Shown: piece by piece, positions 1 through 5,257 of the stretch
Layout of the letters: each line of letters opens with the position of its first letter
Position numbering within the stretch: position 1 is the first letter of the stretch
From: CAZBKJ01 sp964492495
GTDB lineage: Bacteria; Patescibacteriota; Microgenomatia; UBA1400; UBA12028
NCBI GenBank assembly: GCA_964492495.1
Contig: CAZBKJ010000021.1
Location: forward strand, 1-23,919
Length of the DNA stretch: 23,919 nt
Reading direction: 5' to 3'
The notes under the pieces: generated by a model
Seen by the model: only the letters and a program-made list of their open reading frames with translations
Database searches by the model: none
Told to the model about the DNA's origin: nothing
Made by a program: the position numbers and the translations under genes

Positions 1-84
1 CAAAAAGATTGAGAGAGCAATCACAATCGTCTCAATCATGTCCAAAAAAAATGCTCCAAGGCGCTTGACTAGTGAATCTTCCAT
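1..84 (-). CDS. lepB: Signal peptidase I, N-terminal fragment (cut by window edge)
   Basis: Only the first 28 codons are in the window, and the frame is open to base 1. The translation runs from MEDSLVKR into a hydrophobic stretch containing FLDMIETIVIALSIFL. The phrase (F)LDxIETIVIALxIFL is the characteristic N-terminal membrane anchor of type I signal peptidases, which cleave signal peptides from exported proteins at the outer face of the membrane. The catalytic Ser and Lys lie outside the window, so the call rests on the anchor alone. Upstream there is an AGGAG 11 bases before the ATG and also a GATAAT ending 6 bases before it, so either Shine-Dalgarno or leaderless initiation is possible. 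It is transcribed divergently from the tRNA region. Several exported proteins in the window would be its substrates. Confidence 0.7.
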   Translation of the reverse strand, partial: MEDSLVKRLGAFFLDMIETIVIALSIFL

Positions 85-90
85 TTGGTT

Positions 91-96
91 ATTATC
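91..96 (-). promoter_or_regulatory. Candidate -10 box (GATAAT) for lepB
   Basis: On the minus strand GATAAT is followed by six bases (AACCAA) and then the ATG at 84. This is the same spacing as at several other genes here and would put transcription start at or next to the start codon. A Shine-Dalgarno-like AGGAG overlaps the box, so this is only a candidate. Confidence 0.4.
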
Positions 97-132
97 TCCT
101 ATAGTTTAGACAAGAAGCAAGCACTAGATGTT

Positions 133-141
133 TGGTATAAT
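133..141 (+). promoter_or_regulatory. Extended -10 promoter for the tRNA region
   Basis: TGGTATAAT is a perfect extended -10 element (TGn followed by TATAAT). No good -35 is visible at the usual distance, which is common for extended -10 promoters. Transcription would begin near 148 and read through the tRNA-like fragment and tRNA-Val. The same nine bases occur at 633-641 before tsaC-tsaE. Confidence 0.6.
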
Positions 142-165
142 CAAAATTATCTAGAAGAAAGTATT

Positions 166-182
166 GGTCGATTAGCTCAGTT
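166..182 (+). pseudogene. tRNA-like 5' fragment
   Basis: GGTCGATTAGCTCAGTT reads like the first 17 bases of a tRNA: a seven-base acceptor strand, TA, then the GCTCAG start of the D arm. It resembles the start of the intact tRNA-Val 67 bases downstream (GGACTCGTAGCTCAGTT). The rest of the tRNA is missing, and two palindromes follow directly. No matching 3' acceptor strand (ATCGACC) is visible nearby. It is probably the remnant of a tRNA gene broken by repeat insertion, or a chance resemblance. Confidence 0.45.
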
Positions 183-221
183 TCCGCCAAAGGCGGATCA
201 GTCCGACAGCTGGCGGACTGA
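183..221 (+). repeat. Two adjacent palindromic repeats
   Basis: Bases 183-197 form a perfect hairpin (TCCGCC, AAA, GGCGGA). Bases 198-221 form a second one with eight-base arms TCAGTCCG and CGGACTGA around ACAGCTGG. The second differs by one base from the form built on TCCGCCAGCTGGCGGA, which is present intact at 12003-12018 inside a glycosyltransferase gene. The pair interrupts the tRNA-like fragment and precedes tRNA-Val. Confidence 0.7.
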
Positions 222-232
222 GGTTTTTATAT

Positions 233-306
233 GGACTCGTAGCTCAGTTGGTTAGAGCGCTTCATTCACATTGAAGAGGTCAGAGGTTCGAATCCTCTCG
301 GGTCCA
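233..306 (+). tRNA. tRNA-Val (anticodon CAC)
   Basis: A complete 74-base cloverleaf can be folded by eye. The acceptor strands GGACTCG and CGGGTCC pair with one G-T. The D stem is GCTC/GAGC, the anticodon stem CTTCA/TGAAG with loop TTCACAT (anticodon CAC), the variable loop AGGTC, and the T stem AGAGG/CCTCT with loop TTCGAAT. The discriminator is A306. CCA is not encoded here: CAG follows. An 18-base copy of its 3' end at 386-403 is followed by bases that do give CCA, which suggests that the original 3' end lies downstream of a 78-bp insert. Confidence 0.95.
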
Positions 307-307
307 C
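290..307 (+). repeat. Direct repeat, left copy (3' end of tRNA-Val)
   Basis: GAATCCTCTCGGGTCCAC is identical to 386-403. This copy is part of the functional tRNA (T loop end, T stem, acceptor, discriminator). The exact 18-base match around a palindromic insert looks like a target duplication or an attachment-site pair. Confidence 0.85.
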
Positions 308-385
308 AGTTCGGCAGGCTCACTGTAAGAGAGACTGCTGAAGTGCTGAGAGGATGAGAAGTTTACCCTGAGCGAAGTCGAATGG
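308..385 (+). mobile_element. 78-bp palindromic insert at the tRNA-Val 3' end
   Basis: The two ends are imperfect inverted repeats: the left end reads TTCGGCAGGCTCACTGTAA, and the right end read on the other strand gives TTCGACTTCGCTCAGGGTAA. The element carries no open reading frame, so it would be a non-autonomous palindromic or REP-like sequence. It lies exactly between the two 18-base copies of the tRNA 3' end. The TTCG...GCTCAGG ends resemble the palindromes inside the glycosyltransferase gene at 9074 and 9455. The mobile interpretation is inference; no transposase is visible in the window. Confidence 0.6.
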
Positions 386-403
386 GAATCCTCTCGGGTC
401 CAC
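386..403 (+). repeat. Direct repeat, right copy (displaced tRNA 3' end with CCA)
   Basis: This is an exact copy of 290-307. It is followed by bases that complete an encoded CCA (discriminator A402, CCA 403-405), unlike the copy in the intact tRNA. It is the likely original 3' end of the tRNA gene, displaced by the insert. Confidence 0.85.
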
Positions 404-427
404 CACGTACAAAAATTAGGGGAAAAT

Positions 428-640
428 ATGTTTGAAAAACTTCAAAAAAGAATAGATGCGTTCAAAAAAAAGCCTGAAAGTGCAGAGAAAGCGCGAAATG
501 CGCAAATTGTAGCAACTGCTATCTTCAACATGAATGCTGGTATCGCCCTAGATCTAAACCCTCCTGAAAAACTCATGAGTGATGAAGGTGAATCGCCAGA
601 TGACTCTCAAAATTCTTCAGAAAACCCAAAATTGGTATAA
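428..640 (+). CDS. Small hypothetical protein, 70 residues
   Basis: I do not recognise this protein. The N-terminal third is basic and probably helical (MFEKLQKRIDAFKKKPESAEKAR), the middle is mildly hydrophobic, and the tail is acidic and polar with many Ser, Asp and Glu. No signal peptide or cysteine motif is seen. A good Shine-Dalgarno (AGGGG) lies five bases before the ATG, which is the best argument that it is real. Its TAA stop lies inside the TATAAT of the promoter proposed for tsaC-tsaE, so the two genes abut without overlapping. It could be a small regulatory or nucleoid-associated protein, but nothing specific supports that. Confidence 0.6.
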   Translation: MFEKLQKRIDAFKKKPESAEKARNAQIVATAIFNMNAGIALDLNPPEKLMSDEGESPDDSQNSSENPKLV

Positions 641-641
641 T
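633..641 (+). promoter_or_regulatory. Extended -10 promoter for leaderless tsaC-tsaE
   Basis: TGGTATAAT is a perfect extended -10. It is followed by six bases (TACCAG) and the ATG at 648, so the expected transcription start coincides with the start codon. The same nonamer drives the tRNA region at 133-141. Confidence 0.65.
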
Positions 642-647
642 TACCAG

Positions 648-1748
648 ATGAAACGACTGTTGGTGACTCCAGACAACATTCAAGACTGCATTGCACAAGC
701 TTCAGAGATCCTTCGATCTGGTGGCATTGTTATCTATCCCACTGAAACCACATACGGCGTTGGGGTGGATGTAGAGAACCCTCAAGCCGTCAAAAAGCTT
801 CTCACGTACAAGGGCAAACGAGATGGAAAACCTATTTCAGTTGCTGTTGCCAACATCACAATGGCAGAACAATATGTGAGCTTGAATGACACCGCAAAAG
901 ATGTCTATCACACTTTTCTCCCAGGGCCAGTGACGATCGTCTCAACGGGCAGAGGAACAACTGCACCAGGAATAGCATCAGCGCAAGGAAAAGTAGGTAT
1001 TCGTATCCCCAAACACGACCTCGCTACTGCTCTCATCAAAACCTTTGGATCAGGTATCACTGCAACAGGAGCAAATGCCTCAAATAAAAAAAGACCCTAC
1101 TCCATTGAAGACATTTTGGAGAACACCAGCAAAAAACAACACGATTTGATTGATCTGATTCTTGATAGTGGAGAGCTTCCTCACAATGAGCCCTCGACCG
1201 TGATCGATACGACACTGGATGATGTGAAGATTCTTCGTGAAGGAAGTATCTCTTTTCATGACGGTGAAACAATCACCACACAAAGTGAAGAAGAAACGAT
1301 GGAGTTCTTTGCATCCGTTGCCAAGCGTTTTCGCTCTTTTTATACCTATTCTCCCGTGCTTTATTTGTTCTCAGGAGAAATGGGAGCGGGGAAAACACAC
1401 GCTATCAAAGGACTAGCAAAAGGACTCGGGATCACAAAGATGATTACCTCACCCACGTACTCTGTAGCCGGTGAGTACACGTTTGAGAATGAAAGTACAA
1501 ACGCCACGTTTGTGCATATTGATTGTTGGAGAGTACAGTCGTATGAGGAGCTTTCTGACTTGGGTCTATCAAACTATCTACAAGAACATGCCGTGATTGC
1601 GATAGAGTGGTCAGAAAAATTTAGAAATGAATTTGAGAAACTCCCATGCAAAAAAATCTGGATAGAGTTAAATCCTACAGAAAAAGAAAATGAACGAAAA
1701 ATACGACTACATACATCTTCAGTCTTTCCGATTAACAATAAACTATGA
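648..1748 (+). CDS. tsaC-tsaE: TsaC-TsaE fusion, tRNA t6A synthesis
   Basis: This protein joins two enzymes of the N6-threonylcarbamoyl-adenosine (t6A37) pathway. Residues ~1-205 are TsaC/YrdC, which makes threonylcarbamoyl-AMP: GGIVIYPTETTYGVGVD, KGKRDGKP (the KxR nucleotide-binding region), LPGPVTIV, TGANAS and STVID are all recognisable. Residues ~210-366 are TsaE, the ATPase of the TsaB-TsaD-TsaE complex: Walker A GEMGAGKT (from about residue 243), SPTY, HIDCWR and IEWSE. The frame is open further upstream to 579, but that start would overlap the previous gene and the ATG at 648 sits six bases after a TATAAT, so 648 is chosen. No Shine-Dalgarno is present. tsaD follows 13 bases later. TsaB, needed in most bacteria, is not in the window. 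Confidence 0.92.
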   Translation: MKRLLVTPDNIQDCIAQASEILRSGGIVIYPTETTYGVGVDVENPQAVKKLLTYKGKRDGKPISVAVANITMAEQYVSLNDTAKDVYHTFLPGPVTIVSTGRGTTAPGIASAQGKVGIRIPKHDLATALIKTFGSGITATGANASNKKRPYSIEDILENTSKKQHDLIDLILDSGELPHNEPSTVIDTTLDDVKILREGSISFHDGETITTQSEEETMEFFASVAKRFRSFYTYSPVLYLFSGEMGAGKTHAIKGLAKGLGITKMITSPTYSVAGEYTFENESTNATFVHIDCWRVQSYEELSDLGLSNYLQEHAVIAIEWSEKFRNEFEKLPCKKIWIELNPTEKENERKIRLHTSSVFPINNKL

Positions 1749-1761
1749 ACTATAAACTTGT

Positions 1762-2868
1762 ATGAAAGTTCTCGCTATCGACACTTCATTTGATGACACA
1801 GCTGTTGCAATCGTAGAGGGAACTACGATTCTCTCAAACGTTCTCTCCACAGATTTATCCATACATCAAGAATTTGGGGGCGTCGTTCCACGGCTCGCAC
1901 GAGAAGCTCATGAGAAAAATATTGATCATGTGATCGCGCTTTCACTCAAACGCGCGTATACAGCGTGGGAACAGATTGGTGCGATCGCAGTGACACAAGG
2001 GCCAGGGCTTTCTATTTGTCTTGAAATTGGCATTGCCAAAGCCAAAGAGCTTGCAGAAAAATATCAGAAACCTTTGATTCCCATCAATCATATGGAAGGA
2101 CATTTACTTTCTTTTCTTTGCCAGCCAAAGAAAAGAAAGAATAACAACTGGATCCCGGACAATGCTCCTAATCGCCGCCTTTACCGGGATGACAAAGAGG
2201 TTTTCCCCCTGCTTGGCGTATTGATTTCCGGTGGGAATACACAGTTTGTGTATGGAGAAAAAATTGGATCGTATAAAATCATCGGCCAAACAAAAGATGA
2301 TGCGATGGGGGAAGCATACGATAAGGTTGGACGGATGCTTGGGCTGGGGTACCCAGCTGGTGCAACGTTGGAAAAGATGGCACAAAAAGGAATTCCAGGA
2401 AACGTCATCTTTCCTGTCCCCATGCGCCAGATCAAGTCAGCGGATACCAGCTACTCGGGCTTAAAAACTGCAGCAATGCGGATCGTTTCTGAAATGAAAA
2501 AGAAACGAGAAGAGGAAACCGGAACCCCACTTCTTTCGCAAACTGACATTGCGGATATCGCGCTTGGGTTTCAAACTGCAGCGATCACTCACCTGACAGA
2601 AAAATTAGAGTTCGCGATAGCAAGCCTGAAAAGTCAACCAAAAGCTTCTCTTGCAGTCGGTGGGGGAGTGATTTGTAACAGTGCAGTCAAAAAGGCACTA
2701 CGAAAAATTGCCAAAAAACACACTTTGCGAATCTATTTTCCATATAGCAAAAAACTCTGCACAGATAATGCAGCAATGATCGGAGTGGTAGCACAGTTTT
2801 ACATTGGAGTTGATGACAAAGACTTTGATCGAAAACCACTATTTCCATTACAAGAAATGTTGCTGTAA
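1762..2868 (+). CDS. tsaD: tRNA N6-adenosine threonylcarbamoyltransferase TsaD
   Basis: TsaD transfers threonylcarbamoyl to A37 of ANN-decoding tRNAs. The ASKHA-fold motifs are present: DTSFDDTAVA at the N terminus, the metal-binding NHMEGH, SGGNT, AYDKVGRMLGLGYPAG, SYSGLKTA, and CTDNAAM near the C terminus with its metal-ligand Asp. At 368 residues it is longer than the usual ~340. The extra length is mainly an insert at residues ~116-145 that coincides with two palindromic DNA repeats (2107-2139 and 2148-2194). The usual His of SGGHT is Asn here, and the Cys of ETSCDDT is Phe. It lies 13 bases after tsaC-tsaE and is probably cotranscribed, though a TATAAA five bases before the ATG could also act as a promoter. 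Confidence 0.93.
   Translation: MKVLAIDTSFDDTAVAIVEGTTILSNVLSTDLSIHQEFGGVVPRLAREAHEKNIDHVIALSLKRAYTAWEQIGAIAVTQGPGLSICLEIGIAKAKELAEKYQKPLIPINHMEGHLLSFLCQPKKRKNNNWIPDNAPNRRLYRDDKEVFPLLGVLISGGNTQFVYGEKIGSYKIIGQTKDDAMGEAYDKVGRMLGLGYPAGATLEKMAQKGIPGNVIFPVPMRQIKSADTSYSGLKTAAMRIVSEMKKKREEETGTPLLSQTDIADIALGFQTAAITHLTEKLEFAIASLKSQPKASLAVGGGVICNSAVKKALRKIAKKHTLRIYFPYSKKLCTDNAAMIGVVAQFYIGVDDKDFDRKPLFPLQEMLL
2107..2139 (+). repeat. Perfect 14-bp-stem palindrome inside tsaD
   Basis: CTTTCTTTTCTTTG at 2107-2120 is exactly complementary to 2126-2139 across a five-base loop (CCAGC). It encodes SFLCQPKKRK, just after the metal-binding NHMEGH motif, in a stretch that ordinary TsaD proteins lack. Confidence 0.8.
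2148..2194 (+). repeat. Palindromic element inside tsaD (ATCCCGG/CCGGGAT ends)
   Basis: The arms ATCCCGG (2152-2158) and CCGGGAT (2184-2190) pair perfectly. The ends CTGGATCCC and GGGATGACA are those of a family whose in-frame translation gives W-I-P at one end and G-M-T or R-D-D at the other; a second member is at 8190. It is translated in frame as residues ~130-145 of TsaD. Confidence 0.7.
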
Positions 2869-2877
2869 AAATTCGAC

Positions 2878-3393
2878 TTATGCTTTACGAGGATGCTTTT
2901 TTACTAAAATTTTTGGCATGACGTGTTCAAAGAGTGCTGGATATTTTTGTCCTACTAATCCTTTTACAAATGCTTCCAATTGAGCCTGTGAATTTGCAGT
3001 TTTACATCTTTGCGCAATTTCAGCGAGCAACTCATTATCCTCTGAAAGCAAATGATTTATTCGTATGTGAGGGTACTGATATTCATCTGAATCAGGCTTT
3101 TTCTTTTTTGCGAGTAGTGGTTTGAACATTTCAACTAACATTTTTTCAAAATCTTTGTTCGCAAAAGCAGGGCGATTTTTCAAAATAATTTTGAGAACAA
3201 TCTTGAAAGCATCTAGCTGGTACACATCATATTCGTTGACATGCATGTCTGGCTGTCCAAGGAATTTACGATAATGGTCATGCGCTTTTGGTGATAACTT
3301 CAATCGTGTCTGACTTGCTCTTTCAGCGTTATCTTGTGGATTGCCTTTATCAAAGGTTTGTCTGATGTCGATAGGTGATTCTTGTTTTGTCAT
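2878..3393 (-). CDS. Hypothetical protein, 171 residues
   Basis: I do not recognise this protein. It appears soluble, mostly helical and charged, with a basic segment (LLAKKKKPDSDEY) near the middle and a basic C terminus (ILVKKHPRKA). No signal peptide or membrane segment is visible. A Shine-Dalgarno AAGGA lies seven bases before the ATG and abuts the stop codon of the dihydrouridine synthase gene just upstream, so the two are probably one transcript with coupled translation. It ends nine bases from the tsaD stop on the other strand. Confidence 0.7.
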   Translation of the reverse strand: MTKQESPIDIRQTFDKGNPQDNAERASQTRLKLSPKAHDHYRKFLGQPDMHVNEYDVYQLDAFKIVLKIILKNRPAFANKDFEKMLVEMFKPLLAKKKKPDSDEYQYPHIRINHLLSEDNELLAEIAQRCKTANSQAQLEAFVKGLVGQKYPALFEHVMPKILVKKHPRKA

Positions 3394-3402
3394 ATATGTT
3401 CC

Positions 3403-4494
3403 TTACATCGTAATTGCGGATAAAATCGCTTCCACATCACTACTACTGTGAGTTTGGAAGAGCTTGGCTCGCACTTCAGTAGCACTGTGAAACCCTTTCA
3501 CATACCAACCTAAGTGTTTGCGCATATTCAAAAAAGGATACGGATCTTCCGAGAATACCCCTTTATTATACTCCTCAAACAATTTGCAGTGCTCGAGTGC
3601 CACCTCAAAACGCTCTTTTGTGGAGGTTTCTTCGTATGTTCCAGTCTTGATGTATGATCTGTACTGAGAAAATATCCATGGATTACTCATCGCCGCTCTG
3701 CCTATCCACACCCCATCAACGCCATAGTCTTTCACGCGCTGTACGATCATTTCAGGCGTCACTAGATCGCCGTTGCCAAAGAGCAGGGTATCTGAAGTCT
3801 CGCTATGCACAAGCTCTGCTGCTTTTCCTATCTCTTCCCAGTTAGCTTCTCCTCCATAGTGTTGTTCCAAGGTACGACCATGAAGCGTGATGACAGCAGG
3901 ATGAGTTTCAAGTAAGTGCTTCACCCACTCTGTCGTGACTGGCTTGTCAAATCCGATGCGGGTTTTCACCGAGACAGGGAGAGATTCACGCGTGTCTGGA
4001 AGTGGAAAAAGACTTCGTCGCGCTCGCAGAAGCGACACAAACTCAGAAGTAAGCCCAAGCGTCTCAACCTCAATCCCATTCACCCAATCCGCCACTCCTT
4101 TTTGTACACTCTGGATGATTTCTTTGGCTAATGCTGGATTGAGAATGAGAGATGCTCCTCCACCTTTTTTGGCAATCGAGTCGGCAGGGCATCCCATGTT
4201 GATATCTATTCCATCAAACCCAAGATAGCAACAGATCACCGATGCAGTATAAAACTTTTCGGGGTTTGCACCAAAGATCTGCGCAATGAGTGGTCGCTGT
4301 TCTGGCGTGTAGTAAAAATCACGAAGAAGTTTGCTCACTCCGTAGACTAAACCATCTGCAGATGTAAACTCTGTCACCATAAAGTCGGGATTACCAACCT
4401 GTTTGGTGATTTGTCGCATGGCAGCATCAGTCACCCCATCCATAGCGGATAGGCCAACAATCGGCCGTGGAAGATCAAACCAAGAAAACCCCAT
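3403..4494 (-). CDS. dus: tRNA-dihydrouridine synthase
   Basis: This is a flavin-dependent enzyme that reduces uridines in the tRNA D loop. Family motifs are clear: LSAMDGVTD at the N terminus of the TIM barrel, VTEF, QIFGANPE, DGIDINMGCPA with the catalytic Cys, SVKTRIGFD, ITLHGRT, GNGD, and GVWIGRAAMSNPWIF. At 363 residues it is slightly longer than usual, mainly from a segment between KGVADWVNG and VSVKTR (roughly residues 138-175) rich in Arg, Leu and Ser. Start choice: the ATG at 4494 is preceded by TATAAT with six bases between and has no Shine-Dalgarno, the leaderless arrangement. It is followed by a small hypothetical in the same direction. The exact subfamily (DusB or other) is not decided. 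Confidence 0.92.
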   Translation of the reverse strand: MGFSWFDLPRPIVGLSAMDGVTDAAMRQITKQVGNPDFMVTEFTSADGLVYGVSKLLRDFYYTPEQRPLIAQIFGANPEKFYTASVICCYLGFDGIDINMGCPADSIAKKGGGASLILNPALAKEIIQSVQKGVADWVNGIEVETLGLTSEFVSLLRARRSLFPLPDTRESLPVSVKTRIGFDKPVTTEWVKHLLETHPAVITLHGRTLEQHYGGEANWEEIGKAAELVHSETSDTLLFGNGDLVTPEMIVQRVKDYGVDGVWIGRAAMSNPWIFSQYRSYIKTGTYEETSTKERFEVALEHCKLFEEYNKGVFSEDPYPFLNMRKHLGWYVKGFHSATEVRAKLFQTHSSSDVEAILSAITM

Positions 4495-4500
4495 GAGGGT

Positions 4501-4506
4501 ATTATA
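4501..4506 (-). promoter_or_regulatory. -10 box for leaderless dus
   Basis: On the minus strand the order is TATAAT, ACCCTC, ATG. A perfect -10 hexamer ends six bases before the start codon, so the mRNA probably begins at the ATG. No consensus -35 is visible 17 bases upstream; TCGCAC at 18 is a weak candidate. Confidence 0.6.
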
Positions 4507-4537
4507 CGTGATTCACGAGACAGAGTGCGATTGTGGC

Positions 4538-5188
4538 CTAACGATATTCCATGTTTGTCCAATACGTGATCTCAGCCTTGAACTTGGTTACAATATCACC
4601 AACATTCCTATTTGTAGATTCTAGACCTAGAGTTTCTAAAAGTTCTTCGTGATACATCCAGTCAAGAGCTTTGGAACACTCAGTAAATATATTTGATTTC
4701 TTCGCTTCATACTCTTCTGGACTCTCAATTGCGCCGAGAGCAATACCTATCTCAGCCAATGACTGAAGATGTTCTGTTCGGTGAATTGATGCAAGAATCT
4801 CTTCTCTGGTGCGAATAGTAGGTTCTGAATCAAGTAGCTCCTGAATTCGAATCGCTGGATCAGCTTTTTCGTCATCATATATCGGGTTTTCTGAAAAATA
4901 GGAAATCGAAAACAATAAGACCTGAATCAAGTAGCCTACATTTGCTTCGTCCACAACTGCAGCTATTTCAGGTTTCAACTGTTCTACTTTCCCGATGTAT
5001 CTGTCTTTATTTCTGAGTATTAGCTCAGATAATTGAGCAATCGGGCGATTGATACTGAAGATAGTGACAAAATCTGATGGCTGAACAATATATTGGATAT
5101 CTTCCAGGGTAGGCACATGATCCAACTCATCGATACTCTCCGCAATTTTTTTGAACGTTCGTACTCTTCCTTCACGACGTAAACTCAT
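4538..5188 (-). CDS. Hypothetical protein, 216 residues
   Basis: I do not recognise this protein. It looks soluble and helical, with many acidic residues and a basic N terminus (MSLRREGRVRTFKK). The frame is open to an ATG at 5242, but the ATG at 5188 has a perfect AGGAGG six bases upstream, so 5188 is chosen. A promoter with normal -35/-10 spacing lies at 5221-5249, inside the rejected N-terminal extension, which supports this start. This is one of the few genes here with a classic leader and Shine-Dalgarno. It ends 43 bases before the dus start in the same direction. Confidence 0.75.
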   Translation of the reverse strand: MSLRREGRVRTFKKIAESIDELDHVPTLEDIQYIVQPSDFVTIFSINRPIAQLSELILRNKDRYIGKVEQLKPEIAAVVDEANVGYLIQVLLFSISYFSENPIYDDEKADPAIRIQELLDSEPTIRTREEILASIHRTEHLQSLAEIGIALGAIESPEEYEAKKSNIFTECSKALDWMYHEELLETLGLESTNRNVGDIVTKFKAEITYWTNMEYR

Positions 5189-5194
5189 AGTATT

Positions 5195-5249
5195 CCTCCT
5201 GAATAGATTTGAAGAAAGGTAGTGTAAGGAAGTGGGTTGCAATGTGCAA
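5195..5249 (-). promoter_or_regulatory. Promoter and Shine-Dalgarno for the 5188 gene
   Basis: On the minus strand TTGCAC (5244-5249) is separated by exactly 17 bases from TACACT (5221-5226). An AGGAGG (5195-5200) follows, six bases before the ATG at 5188. The predicted leader is about 25 bases. This contrasts with the leaderless-looking promoters elsewhere in the window. Confidence 0.6.
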
Positions 5250-5257
5250 GGGGAAAA

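Noticed and set aside
579..647. Longer N terminus for TsaC-TsaE beginning at 579
   Set aside because: It would overlap the upstream small gene, has no TsaC homology and no ribosome site, and the ATG at 648 directly follows an extended -10 box.
1735..1761. ACTATGAACTATAAACT near-repeat between tsaC-tsaE and tsaD as a leaderless promoter
   Set aside because: TATAAA ends five bases before the ATG, but it is part of a low-complexity repeat within an operon, so I did not count it as good evidence.
2104..2435. Minus-strand open frames inside tsaD
   Set aside because: They are antisense to confident TsaD motifs and include the palindromic inserts; no start signals were seen.
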